Part shown: positions 6,193 to 13,950 of the stretch, one piece after another
Position numbering within the stretch: the stretch's first letter is position 1
Layout of the letters: each line of letters begins with the position of its first letter
NCBI GenBank assembly: GCA_039933175.1
Contig: JBDTOR010000056.1
Span: 1-14,093, forward strand
Length of the DNA stretch: 14,093 nt
Direction of reading: 5' to 3'
Source of the DNA: Hyphomicrobium_A sp039933175
Lineage (GTDB): Bacteria; Pseudomonadota; Alphaproteobacteria; Rhizobiales; Hyphomicrobiaceae
The notes under the pieces: model-generated
Seen by the model: the letters and a program-made list of their open reading frames with translations, nothing else
What the model was told of the DNA's origin: nothing
The model's database searches: none
Translations under genes and position numbers: made by a program

Positions 6193-7437
6193 ATGGTGCA
6201 GGCCCCGCGCAGAGGCATGGCGCGTACCGTATCGGGGAGCGCTCTGCCGACCAACGGCGCCGCACGCGCCCGGCGCACGCTGACCATCCTCGGCGCCACC
6301 GGCTCCATCGGCAAAAGCACGCTCGACCTCGTCGAGCGCAACCCAGACGCCTTCGAGATCATCGCGTTGACGGCGCAGACCAACGTCGCGGCGTTGGCGG
6401 AGGCGGCGCGGCGCACGCATGCGCGCCTCGCTGTCATCGGCGACCCGGCGCGTTACGACGAGCTGGTGGCGGCACTGGCGGGCACGGGCATCCGCGCCGC
6501 GGCGGGCCCGGCAGCCGTCATCGAAGCCGCCGCCGAGCCGGCCGACTGCGTCATGGCGGCGATCGTCGGAGCGGCGGGCCTTGAGCCGACCTTCGAAGCC
6601 GCGCGGCAAGGGCGGCGGCTCGCCCTCGCCAACAAGGAATGCCTGGTTTCCGCCGGTGAAGTGTTCATGGCGGCCGTGGCCGATGCCGGCACCGAGCTGC
6701 TGCCGGTCGACAGCGAGCACTCGGCGGCGCTGCAGGCGCTGAGCGGGGCGGCGCCGGAAAGCATCGAGCGCATCATCCTCACCGCTTCGGGCGGCCCGTT
6801 CAGGACGTGGACTATCGAGCAGCTGCAGCACGCGACGCCGGCGCAGGCGCTGCGCCACCCCAACTGGTCGATGGGGGCCAAGATTTCGATCGATTCCGCG
6901 ACCTTGATGAACAAGGGGCTGGAGCTGATCGAGGCCTATCACCTGTTCCCGATCACGGCCGAGCAGCTGGGTGTCGTCATCCACCCGCAATCGATCGTGC
7001 ATTGCCTCGTCAGCTATACGGACGGCTCGGTGCTGGCGCAGATGGCGTCACCCGACATGCGCACACCCATCGCGCTGGCGCTGTCGTGGCCACAGCGCAT
7101 GCATGCGCCCACCCGCCGGCTCGACTTGGCGGCGGTCGGCAACCTCAGTTTCGAAGCGCCCGATGAGACGCGCTTTCCGGCATTAACCATCGCGCGCGAG
7201 GCCCTGCGCAGTGGCGGCACGGCCCCCGCAATCCTCAGCGCCGCCAATGAAATTGCCGTCGAGGCCTTTCTGGCGGGGCGGATCGGCTTCCTCGATATCG
7301 CCCGCAATGCCGCCGATACCCTCGAGGCGGCCAGCGCCAGAGGGCTCATCAGCGCCCCCGGTAGCCTTGCCGATATTCTCGCCGTCGATGCCGCGGCCCG
7401 GCAACTGGCACAATCGCTGCTCGGACGCTATGTGTAG
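6193..7437 (+). CDS. dxr: 1-deoxy-D-xylulose 5-phosphate reductoisomerase
   Basis: Second enzyme of the MEP isoprenoid pathway: DXP + NADPH to MEP, the target of fosmidomycin. The 414-residue product has the NADPH-binding GATGSIGKSTLD (34-45), ANKECLVSAGE (146-156), metal-binding PVDSEHSA with Asp173 and Glu175 (171-178), TASGGPFR (197-204), HPNWSMGAKISIDSATLMNK (222-241) with Glu244 just after, and HPQSIVH (264-270). The start at 6193 directly follows the cdsA stop and has no clear ribosome site, suggesting termination-reinitiation. An in-frame ATG at 6217 would trim 8 residues and still leave an N-terminal tail of about 20 residues. The pathway feeds UppS upstream in the operon. Confidence 0.96.
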   Translation: MVQAPRRGMARTVSGSALPTNGAARARRTLTILGATGSIGKSTLDLVERNPDAFEIIALTAQTNVAALAEAARRTHARLAVIGDPARYDELVAALAGTGIRAAAGPAAVIEAAAEPADCVMAAIVGAAGLEPTFEAARQGRRLALANKECLVSAGEVFMAAVADAGTELLPVDSEHSAALQALSGAAPESIERIILTASGGPFRTWTIEQLQHATPAQALRHPNWSMGAKISIDSATLMNKGLELIEAYHLFPITAEQLGVVIHPQSIVHCLVSYTDGSVLAQMASPDMRTPIALALSWPQRMHAPTRRLDLAAVGNLSFEAPDETRFPALTIAREALRSGGTAPAILSAANEIAVEAFLAGRIGFLDIARNAADTLEAASARGLISAPGSLADILAVDAAARQLAQSLLGRYV

Positions 7438-7578
7438 CGTGCCGAATCCGTCCCCCGGATTTTCCCGTTACTGACCTGGGGATGGGCGCCGAAATTGCCG
7501 CTTTTCCCTGCTCACAATCAACGAATTCGCAGGATCCGGCCGTTAATCCAATGAGCTTGTTTGGCCGATAGGAGAACT

Positions 7579-8739
7579 ATGCTGACGCTGGCGAACCTGG
7601 CCACCTCGACTCCCGGGGTGCTGCTGACCATCTTGCAGTTCCTCCTGGTGCTCACCATCGTGGTGTTCGTCCACGAGTTCGGGCATTTCATCGTCGCGCG
7701 CTGGTGCGGCGTGACGGTCAAGACGTTCTCGATCGGCTTCGGCCGGGAGATATTCGGCTTCACCGACCGCAAGGGGACGCGCTGGCGCTTCGCCTGGATC
7801 CCGCTTGGCGGCTACGTGAAGTTCGTCGACGACGAGAATGCCGCCAGCCAGCCCTCGCCGGACGCCCTCGAGCGCATGACGGCCAGCGAGCGCGCCGGGG
7901 CCTTCCAGAACAAGGCTCTCTGGCAGCGTGCAGCCGTTGTCGCCGCCGGGCCGATGGCAAATTTCCTTTTGGCCATAGTCGTTTATGCCGGCGTCAACTT
8001 GGCATTCGGCGTTCACACGGTCACCCCCACAGTGGGTGAGGTGAAGCCGGGCATGCCGGCCGCGGCGGCGGGCATCAAGCCCGGTGACGTCATCACCAGC
8101 ATTGACGGCTGGACCATCGAAGGCTTCGAGGACATCCAGCGCGTTGTCGGCACCAACGGCGGGCGCCCGCTACGCTTCGGCATCGATCGCGGCGGCGAGA
8201 AGCTGTCGCTTGAGGTGACGCCCGAGGTGAAGGAGCAGGACGACACGTTCGGCGGCAAGTTCCGCCGCGGCCTGATCGGCATCACTCCTTCGAATACGGC
8301 CGGCTACAAGGACGCCAAACCCGTCGGTCCCATCGAGGCGGTACGGCTTGGCGTGCGCGAGACCTACAACAACATTGCCCATACCCTGCAGGGGATCGGC
8401 GACATCGTGACCCAGCGGCAGGCGGCCGATCAGATGGGCGGCCCCATTCTCATGGCCCAAGTGACGGCTAGGGTGGCCGAGGGGGGCATCGAGCCGATGC
8501 TGCGCTGGATCGCCTTCATCTCGGCAAATATCGGCTTCCTGAACCTTCTTCCGATCCCCGTGTTGGACGGTGGACATCTTGTTTATTACGCCATCGAAGG
8601 GGTGCTCCGCAGACCCATGAGCCGGCGTATGCAGGAGATCGGTTTTCAGATCGGCGTGGCGATGGTGCTGATGCTCATGGTGTACGTGAATTTGAACGAT
8701 TTATTGCGGGTGTGGCGGGGATGGACCGGAGCCGGCTAA
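7579..8739 (+). CDS. rseP: RseP family site-2 (intramembrane) zinc metalloprotease
   Basis: Inner-membrane protease that cuts transmembrane segments, such as anti-sigma factors and signal peptide remnants; its substrate here is not shown. The 386-residue product has the zinc motif HEFGH (32-36) inside its first hydrophobic helix (about 13-39), conserved AAGPMANFLLA (122-132) in the second, one PDZ domain (about 147-215), then the second active-site block NLLPIPVLDGGH (322-333) and a last helix (about 354-372). E. coli RseP has two PDZ domains and about 450 residues; one is common in alphaproteobacteria. Start choice: ATG 7579 has TAGGAG (7569-7574) 4 bases away; a TTG at 7561 would add six residues without support. 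The 141-base gap after dxr holds no confident promoter. Confidence 0.94.
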   Translation: MLTLANLATSTPGVLLTILQFLLVLTIVVFVHEFGHFIVARWCGVTVKTFSIGFGREIFGFTDRKGTRWRFAWIPLGGYVKFVDDENAASQPSPDALERMTASERAGAFQNKALWQRAAVVAAGPMANFLLAIVVYAGVNLAFGVHTVTPTVGEVKPGMPAAAAGIKPGDVITSIDGWTIEGFEDIQRVVGTNGGRPLRFGIDRGGEKLSLEVTPEVKEQDDTFGGKFRRGLIGITPSNTAGYKDAKPVGPIEAVRLGVRETYNNIAHTLQGIGDIVTQRQAADQMGGPILMAQVTARVAEGGIEPMLRWIAFISANIGFLNLLPIPVLDGGHLVYYAIEGVLRRPMSRRMQEIGFQIGVAMVLMLMVYVNLNDLLRVWRGWTGAG

Positions 8740-8743
8740 AAGG

Positions 8744-8852
8744 GATTCACTGACGTAATCTTGCCACTTCCACACCCTTCTCTGAATCGTTAAGAACTGA
8801 TTTACACAGGGGAGTGCGCTCACAAGAAGAATCAGGCCTACTAGGCAGATTC
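8744..8852. promoter_or_regulatory. GANTC cluster and imperfect palindrome upstream of bamA
   Basis: Four GANTC sites lie in 109 bases: GATTC 8744-8748, GAATC 8784-8788, GAATC 8829-8833 and GATTC 8848-8852. The last two are the outer arms of an imperfect palindrome with core GCCTA-C-TAGGC (8836-8846). TTAA-N7-TTTAC at 8790-8805 is one base off the CtrA consensus TTAA-N7-TTAAC. GANTC is the CcrM adenine methylation site in alphaproteobacteria. No confident -35/-10 pair was found. The rest of the 206-base gap (8740-8945) has no ORF or repeat that I can support. Confidence 0.4.
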
Positions 8853-8945
8853 CGACGCGCACGTGTTAGTCATTAACGGTACGGGTCCCGAAGCCGACGG
8901 GGCCTGCGACCGAGGGGGAGTTCGGCGCAAAGGGCATAGTCTCGA

Positions 8946-11297
8946 ATGCCTCTGTTTCAAGCCATTACCATGAGAGCTTGTCGCCTGCTGTTGGTCCTGG
9001 CGGTCCTCTCATCGGGGGTGACATGCGTCGGTGGGGCGTTGTTCTCTGCTCCGGCACAAGCCCAAGGCGCCCCCGTTCGCGCCATCAACGTCACAGGCAA
9101 CCGGCGCGTCGAACCTGAGACGGTTCGCTCGTACCTCCAATTCTCCGTTGGCGACGCCTACGATGCCGGCAAAGTGGACGGCTCGATCAAGGCTCTGTTC
9201 GCCACCGGCCTGTTCTCCGACGTGCGCATCGATCGCTCGGGCGCCGACGTCATCATCACCGTTGCCGAGAACCCGGTCATCAACCAGATCGCCTTCGAAG
9301 GTAACAGCGAGATCGACACCGAGACGCTGCGCAACGAGGTGCAGTTGAAGCCGCGGTCGGTCTTCACCCGCTCGCGCGTCCAGGCGGACGTGCAGCGCGT
9401 TCTCGACGTCTACCGCCGCCAGGGCCGCTATGCCGCCACCATCGAGCCGAAGATCATCGAGCTCGAGCAGGATCGCGTGAATCTCGTGTTCGAGATCAGC
9501 GAAGGCAGCGCCACGAAGGTCAAGGGCATCCACTTCGTCGGCAACATCGCCTTCTCCGACAGTCAGCTGCGCGACGTGGTGTCGACGACCGAGAAGGGCT
9601 GGTTCGACTTCCTCAAGGGCACCGCCGTCTACGACCCTGACCGCATGAATCTCGATCGCGAGCTGCTGCGCCAGTACTACCTCAAGAACGGCTATGCCGA
9701 CGTTCAGGTGACGGCGGCCAACGCCGAGCTCGACCGTGACGGATCGGGCTTCTTCATCACCTACTCGATCGAAGAAGGCGAGGAGTACCAGTTCGGCGGC
9801 GTCAACATCGAGAGCACCGTTACGGCCATCGACGCGTCCAAGTTCAAAGGCGACCTGCTGACCGACGAAGGCGAGACGTATAACGCCAGCCAGATCGACA
9901 AGTCGGTCGAAAAGCTGACCCTCGCCGTATCGCAGGACGGCTTCGCCTTCGCCCGCGTCCGCCCGCAAGCGGTACCCGATCCGGTGACGCGCAAGATCGC
10001 GCTGAACTACGTGATCGAAGAAGGTCCGCGCATCTACATCGAGCGCATCAACGTCACCGGCAACACGCGCACCAAGGATTACGTCATCCGGCGCGAGTTC
10101 AAGGTGGCGGAAGGCGACGCCTATAACCCGCTCATGGTCGATCAGGCCAAGAAGCGCCTATCCAACATCGGCTTGTTCAAGTCGGTCGAGGTCAAGCGCC
10201 GTCCGGGCAGCGCCCAGGACCGCGTCGTCCTCGACGTGGAACTGGTCGAGCAGTCGACCGGTGAGCTGTCCTTCGGTGCCGGCTACTCGACGGCTGAAGG
10301 CGTCATCGGCGATGTCAGCATCACCGAGCGCAACCTGATGGGTAACGGCCAGTTCCTGCGCTTGCAGCTGTCCGGCTCGCTTGAGCGCTTGCAGGTCAAC
10401 CTCAGCTTCACCGAGCCGCGCTTCCTCGACCGCAACCTCGCGGCCGGCTTCGACCTGTTCCACAAAGAGGTCGACCAGACGGACAGCTCGGGGTTCAACA
10501 GCCGCCGTACCGGCGGCAGCGTCCGCCTCGGCTTCCCGCTGTCCGAGAAGATGTGGATGCAGACCAGCTACACGGCGTCGCGCGACTCGATCTTCGACGT
10601 CGTTAGTGGTGCCTCGGCCGCCATTCAGCAGGCCGAAGGCACGTCCTACACCTCGATGGTCGGCACGACGCTCACCTACGACCTGCGCAACGACGCCAAG
10701 AACCCGACCAAGGGTCTGTGGTTCCAGATCGGCGGCGACTTCGCCGGCCTCGGCGGCGACGTGCAGTACGTAAGCCTCGCCGGCGAAGTGCGTGGTTACT
10801 ATCCCATCACCGACAACATCACCTTCGTCGCCCGCGGCATCGCCGGATCCATCACCGGCTGGGGCGGCGAGGACGTTCGCCTCATCGACCTGTTCTTCAA
10901 GGGCGGTGAGACGGTGCGCGGCTTCGACCGTGCCGGCTACGGCCCGCGCGACTTGAACACCAACGACGCGTTGGGCGGCTCGTATTACTGGGCAACGACG
11001 GCGGAAGTCCGCTTCCCCATCCCGTTCGTGCCTGACGATCTCGGTATCTCGGGCGCCGTGTTCGCCGACGCCGGCTCGCTATGGGGGGCGAGCATTAGCG
11101 ACCTCCCGCAGGGCTGCAGCGGTGGCAACACGGATGTCTGCCTTGCTGACAGCTCGGCCATCCGAGCCTCGGTGGGCGCCAGCTTGATGTGGGCCTCCCC
11201 GGTCGGCCCGATCCGCATGGACTTCGCGCACGTCCTCGCGAAGCAAACCTACGACGAAGAGCAGTTCTTCCGCTTCGGTGCGGCGACGAAGTTCTAA
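8946..11297 (+). CDS. bamA: Outer membrane protein assembly factor BamA
   Basis: Omp85-family core of the BAM complex, which folds and inserts beta-barrel proteins into the outer membrane. The 783-residue product has a signal peptide (basic/hydrophobic stretch about 9-33, likely cut after APAQAQ near residue 40), five POTRA domains (about 42-437; POTRA5 begins near RIYIERINVTGN at 363) and a C-terminal beta-barrel (about 438-783). VRGF (657-660) is the conserved loop-6 motif, and the chain ends in Phe, as expected for an outer-membrane barrel. Cys724 and Cys732 could form a loop disulfide. Start: ATG 8946 has AAAGGG 11 bases upstream; ATG 8970 lacks a ribosome site and would shorten the signal peptide. 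The skp gene that follows bamA in enterobacteria is absent. Confidence 0.96.
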   Translation: MPLFQAITMRACRLLLVLAVLSSGVTCVGGALFSAPAQAQGAPVRAINVTGNRRVEPETVRSYLQFSVGDAYDAGKVDGSIKALFATGLFSDVRIDRSGADVIITVAENPVINQIAFEGNSEIDTETLRNEVQLKPRSVFTRSRVQADVQRVLDVYRRQGRYAATIEPKIIELEQDRVNLVFEISEGSATKVKGIHFVGNIAFSDSQLRDVVSTTEKGWFDFLKGTAVYDPDRMNLDRELLRQYYLKNGYADVQVTAANAELDRDGSGFFITYSIEEGEEYQFGGVNIESTVTAIDASKFKGDLLTDEGETYNASQIDKSVEKLTLAVSQDGFAFARVRPQAVPDPVTRKIALNYVIEEGPRIYIERINVTGNTRTKDYVIRREFKVAEGDAYNPLMVDQAKKRLSNIGLFKSVEVKRRPGSAQDRVVLDVELVEQSTGELSFGAGYSTAEGVIGDVSITERNLMGNGQFLRLQLSGSLERLQVNLSFTEPRFLDRNLAAGFDLFHKEVDQTDSSGFNSRRTGGSVRLGFPLSEKMWMQTSYTASRDSIFDVVSGASAAIQQAEGTSYTSMVGTTLTYDLRNDAKNPTKGLWFQIGGDFAGLGGDVQYVSLAGEVRGYYPITDNITFVARGIAGSITGWGGEDVRLIDLFFKGGETVRGFDRAGYGPRDLNTNDALGGSYYWATTAEVRFPIPFVPDDLGISGAVFADAGSLWGASISDLPQGCSGGNTDVCLADSSAIRASVGASLMWASPVGPIRMDFAHVLAKQTYDEEQFFRFGAATKF

Positions 11298-11400
11298 TCG
11301 TCGCCCATTTGGTGCTAAGAAGGCCTCCGTATGCGTAGCGGAGCGGCGCCTCAGCGTTGGCCCGGCAATCGTTGGAGCGTCGCCCCAGCGGCGGCGTCTG

Positions 11401-11425
11401 GCGAACTTCGGAATCGGGACACTAG
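11401..11425. repeat. Possible solo arm of the lpxA-lpxI hairpin element family, upstream of lpxD
   Basis: Bases 11401-11425 align without gaps to the right arm of the second hairpin element (14001-14025), with 20 of 25 identical, including the last nine (GGACACTAG). Its first nine bases (GCGAACTTC) are closer to the first element (GCGGACTTC). No matching left arm was found upstream, so it would be a half element or a coincidence. It lies 17 bases before the lpxD ATG, in the 145-base bamA-lpxD gap. Confidence 0.3.
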
Positions 11426-11442
11426 CGGCGGCGGATCATGGC

Positions 11443-12492
11443 ATGGAACATCCCGGATTCTTTCTGCGAGCCGGGCCGTTCACGCTGGCGGACGTGGCCA
11501 AGGCGACCGGTGCCGAGCTGGTGCCGGGCAGCGCGCCGGCTGACACCCTGATCGAAGACGTGCGCACGCTCACCGACGCGGGCCCGCGCGATCTCACCTT
11601 TTTCAATAACCGCAAGTATGCCGACCGCCTGCGGGCGACCAACGCCGGTGCGTGCCTGGTGCAGCCGCTGTTCGCCGATCGCGTGCCACCTGCAACCTGT
11701 AGGCTCGTCATGCCCGACCCGTACCGCGGCTTTGCGCAGGCGCTCACCCTCTTCTACCCGGGCTCGCATCATTCGCAGGGCGCACCCGGGGGCGGGCAGG
11801 AGCGCATCGACCCCACCGCCGAGCTGGAGGAGGGCGTCATCATCGAGCCGGGCGCCATCGTCGGGGCCGAGGCCCGCATCGGCCGCGGCACGCGTATCGC
11901 CGCCGGCGCGGTGGTCGGCTATCGCGTCACCATCGGCCGCGACAGCTACGTCGGGCCGCTGGCCACCGTCGCCCACGCCCTCGTCGGCGACCGGGTGATC
12001 ATCCATTCGGGCGTGCGCATCGGGCAGGACGGTTTCGGCTTCGCCATGAGCGGCCGCGGCCACCTCAAGGTGCCGCAGATCGGCCGTGTCATCATCCAGG
12101 ACGACGTCGAGATCGGCGCCAATTCGACCGTCGACCGCGGCGCCCTGAAGGACACGATCATCGGCGAAGGCACCAAAATCGACAATCTGGTCCAGATCGC
12201 CCACAACGTCGTCGTCGGGCGCCATTGCGTCATCGTTGCTCAAAGCGGCATTTCCGGCTCCTCCGAGCTGGGGGATTTCGTCGTCGTCGGGGGCCACGCC
12301 GGCATCGCCGGCCACCTCAAGATTGGCACCGGGGCGCAGATCGCGGGCGCCTGTCACCCGACCAAGGACGTCGCGCCGGGCGCCAGGGTCGGCGGCACGC
12401 CGGGCCGTCCGTTAACCCAATGGGCACGGGAAACCGCCTTGCTTGCGCGCCTGGTCAAGCGCGGCGACAAGGATGGTGCCCACGAGGCCTAG
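11443..12492 (+). CDS. lpxD: UDP-3-O-(3-hydroxyacyl)glucosamine N-acyltransferase
   Basis: Third lipid A enzyme: adds a second 3-hydroxyacyl chain from acyl-ACP to the 2-amino group of UDP-3-O-acylglucosamine in the cytoplasm. The 349-residue product has an N-terminal uridine-binding domain (about 1-105, with DLTFFNNRKYADRL at 50-63) and a left-handed beta-helix of hexapeptide repeats (about 120-320). GQDGFGFA (194-201) and QIAHNVVVG (251-259) are family blocks; His254 matches the catalytic His239 of E. coli LpxD. Start: the frame is open back to 11278, inside bamA, but MEHPGFF at 11443 is a typical start with normal length. The ribosome site is weak (GGCGGAT). It is followed closely by fabZ. 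Confidence 0.95.
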   Translation: MEHPGFFLRAGPFTLADVAKATGAELVPGSAPADTLIEDVRTLTDAGPRDLTFFNNRKYADRLRATNAGACLVQPLFADRVPPATCRLVMPDPYRGFAQALTLFYPGSHHSQGAPGGGQERIDPTAELEEGVIIEPGAIVGAEARIGRGTRIAAGAVVGYRVTIGRDSYVGPLATVAHALVGDRVIIHSGVRIGQDGFGFAMSGRGHLKVPQIGRVIIQDDVEIGANSTVDRGALKDTIIGEGTKIDNLVQIAHNVVVGRHCVIVAQSGISGSSELGDFVVVGGHAGIAGHLKIGTGAQIAGACHPTKDVAPGARVGGTPGRPLTQWARETALLARLVKRGDKDGAHEA

Positions 12493-12545
12493 TAAAGGGT
12501 ATGTGTCGGGCGGCGGAGCGCCGGCAGGTAGAAGGTCGAAGAAAC

Positions 12546-13058
12546 ATGAACGACATGGGTGAACCCAAAGCGAAGTCGGCGCTGGCCACGGCGGACATCA
12601 TCCGCGTCCTCAAGCTGCTGCCGCACCGCTATCCGTTCCTGATGCTCGACCGCATCTATGACATGGACGGCGACAAGAGCTGCGTCGGCGTCAAGAACGT
12701 CACCATCAACGAGCCGTTCTTCCAGGGCCACTTCCCGCAGTTTCCGGTGATGCCCGGCGTGCTCATCATCGAAGGCCTGGCGCAGACCGCCGGCGCGCTG
12801 TGCGTGCACAGCCTCGGCGAGGACTACAAGGCCGAGCTCGTCTACTTCATGGCCATCGACCGCGCCAAGTTCCGCAAGCCGGTGCTGCCCGGCGATCAGC
12901 TCGAATATCACGTGCGCAAGATCCGCAACCGCGGCCGCGTCTGGCGCTTCTACGGCGAAGCCAAGGTCGACGGTAAGATCGCCGCCGAGGCCGAGGTCAG
13001 CGCCATGCTCGCCGACACGTCCGAGGCCCGCGCGTTTGCGGCAGGCAAGCATGGGTGA
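12546..13058 (+). CDS. fabZ: 3-hydroxyacyl-[acyl-carrier-protein] dehydratase FabZ
   Basis: Hot-dog-fold dehydratase that converts 3-hydroxyacyl-ACP to trans-2-enoyl-ACP in fatty acid elongation. The 170-residue product has LLPHRYPFLMLDRI (24-37), the catalytic GHFPQFPVMPGV with His62 (61-72) and IIEGLAQTAG with Glu76 (74-83). Start: the frame is open upstream into lpxD, but ATG 12546 has AAGG 10 bases upstream and gives an N-terminus only slightly longer than usual. FabZ and LpxA/LpxD use the same 3-hydroxyacyl-ACP pool, and their co-location is a known arrangement thought to balance phospholipid against lipid A. Its last 8 bases overlap the lpxA start. Confidence 0.96.
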   Translation: MNDMGEPKAKSALATADIIRVLKLLPHRYPFLMLDRIYDMDGDKSCVGVKNVTINEPFFQGHFPQFPVMPGVLIIEGLAQTAGALCVHSLGEDYKAELVYFMAIDRAKFRKPVLPGDQLEYHVRKIRNRGRVWRFYGEAKVDGKIAAEAEVSAMLADTSEARAFAAGKHG

Positions 13059-13857
13059 GATGGGCACGCACCCGACGGCAGTCATCGAGGCGGGTGCCAA
13101 GCTCGGCGCGGGGGTCAAGATCGGACCCTACTGCGTCGTCGGCCCCGACGTGACGCTCGGCGACGGCGTCGAGCTGCTGAGCCACGTCGTCGTCACCGGC
13201 CGCACCACCGTCGGCGCGCGCACGCGCATCTTTCCGTTCGCGTCCATCGGCCACCAGCCGCAAGATCTCAAGTATCACGGCGAGCCTTCGACGCTGACCG
13301 TCGGGACCGACTGCATGATCCGCGAAGGCGTGACGCTCAATCCGGGCACCGAAGGCGGCGGCATGTCGACGACGGTCGGCAACGGTTGCGCCTTCCTCGC
13401 CAACTCGCATGTCGGGCACGACTGCCACGTCGGCGACAGCGTCATCTTCTCCAACAACGTCATGCTGGCCGGTCACTGCACGGTCGGCGATTTCGCCATC
13501 ATCGGTGGCGGCGCGGCGGTGATCCAGTTCGCCCGCGTCGGTGCCCATTCGTTTCTCGGCGGCATGTCGGGCCTGGAGAACGACCTCATTCCCTACGGCA
13601 TGGCGCTGGGCAACCGGGCGCATCTGTCGGGTCTCAACATCGTGGGCCTGCAGCGGCGCGGCTTCTCGCGCGCCGACATCCACGATCTGCGCCGCGCCTA
13701 CCGCCTACTGTTTGCCGCCGAAGGCACGCTCGCCGAGCGCACCGAGGACGTCGCGCAGGAATTCTCCCACCAGCCCATCGTGCAGGAAATCCTGGCGTTC
13801 ATCCGCCTGGGCGGCAAGCGCAGTCTGTGCACGCCGAAAGAAGCGGCCGAGGCTTGA
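13051..13857 (+). CDS. lpxA: UDP-N-acetylglucosamine O-acyltransferase
   Basis: First lipid A enzyme: moves a 3-hydroxyacyl chain from ACP to the 3-OH of UDP-GlcNAc; a cytoplasmic trimer. The 268-residue product has an N-terminal left-handed beta-helix (about 5-190) and a C-terminal helical domain (about 197-268, starting GLQRRGFSRADI). NSHVGHDC (118-125) holds His123, matching catalytic His125 of E. coli. Gly171 in GGMSG lines up with E. coli Gly173, the acyl-length ruler. ATG 13051 overlaps the fabZ stop by 8 bases and has AGG 5 bases upstream, which implies translational coupling. ATG 13060 is possible but has no spacer from a ribosome site. The stop is one base before the first hairpin element. 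Confidence 0.96.
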   Translation: MGEMGTHPTAVIEAGAKLGAGVKIGPYCVVGPDVTLGDGVELLSHVVVTGRTTVGARTRIFPFASIGHQPQDLKYHGEPSTLTVGTDCMIREGVTLNPGTEGGGMSTTVGNGCAFLANSHVGHDCHVGDSVIFSNNVMLAGHCTVGDFAIIGGGAAVIQFARVGAHSFLGGMSGLENDLIPYGMALGNRAHLSGLNIVGLQRRGFSRADIHDLRRAYRLLFAAEGTLAERTEDVAQEFSHQPIVQEILAFIRLGGKRSLCTPKEAAEA

Positions 13858-13858
13858 G

Positions 13859-13937
13859 GCAGTGTGATGATTGAGAAGTCCGCCACATCCGTTGCGGCTA
13901 GGTCGAGAAGCGGACTTCTCGGTCTGAATCACACTGC
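13859..13937. repeat. Hairpin element A: 25-bp bulged stem, 26-nt loop
   Basis: Long imperfect inverted repeat starting just after the lpxA stop. Outer stem: GCAGTGTGAT (13859-13868) with ATCACACTGC (13928-13937), 10 of 10. Inner stem: 13869-13883 with 13910-13924, 15 pairs including two G-T wobbles, with an 11-bp perfect run (13873-13883 with 13910-13920). A three-base TGA bulge (13925-13927) lies on the right arm. The 26-nt loop contains TTGCGGC-TAGGTCG. It has the same architecture as element B. It may act as RNA (3'-end structure of lpxA) or be a dispersed palindromic repeat; there is no T-tract for a terminator. Confidence 0.85.
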
Positions 13938-13950
13938 TAATTCGAATCCT

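Noticed and set aside
7438..7578. Promoter or regulatory site in the dxr-rseP gap
   Set aside because: TTGCCG at 7495 has no -10 partner at the right spacing; nothing better was found.
9009..9968. 319-residue minus-strand open frame over bamA
   Set aside because: Antisense shadow; composition is Arg/Asp/Val/Leu-rich, as expected from reversed GC-rich codons.
11278..11442. Upstream extension of lpxD into bamA
   Set aside because: An Arg-rich 55-residue tail unlike LpxD. The frame is open only because stops are rare in GC-rich DNA.
11422..12357. 311-residue minus-strand open frame over lpxD
   Set aside because: Shadow of the hexapeptide-repeat gene; its Asp/Gly-rich pseudo-repeats simply mirror the LpxD repeats.
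12225..12545. Upstream extension of fabZ into lpxD
   Set aside because: It is the shifted frame of lpxD; FabZ homology begins after 12546.
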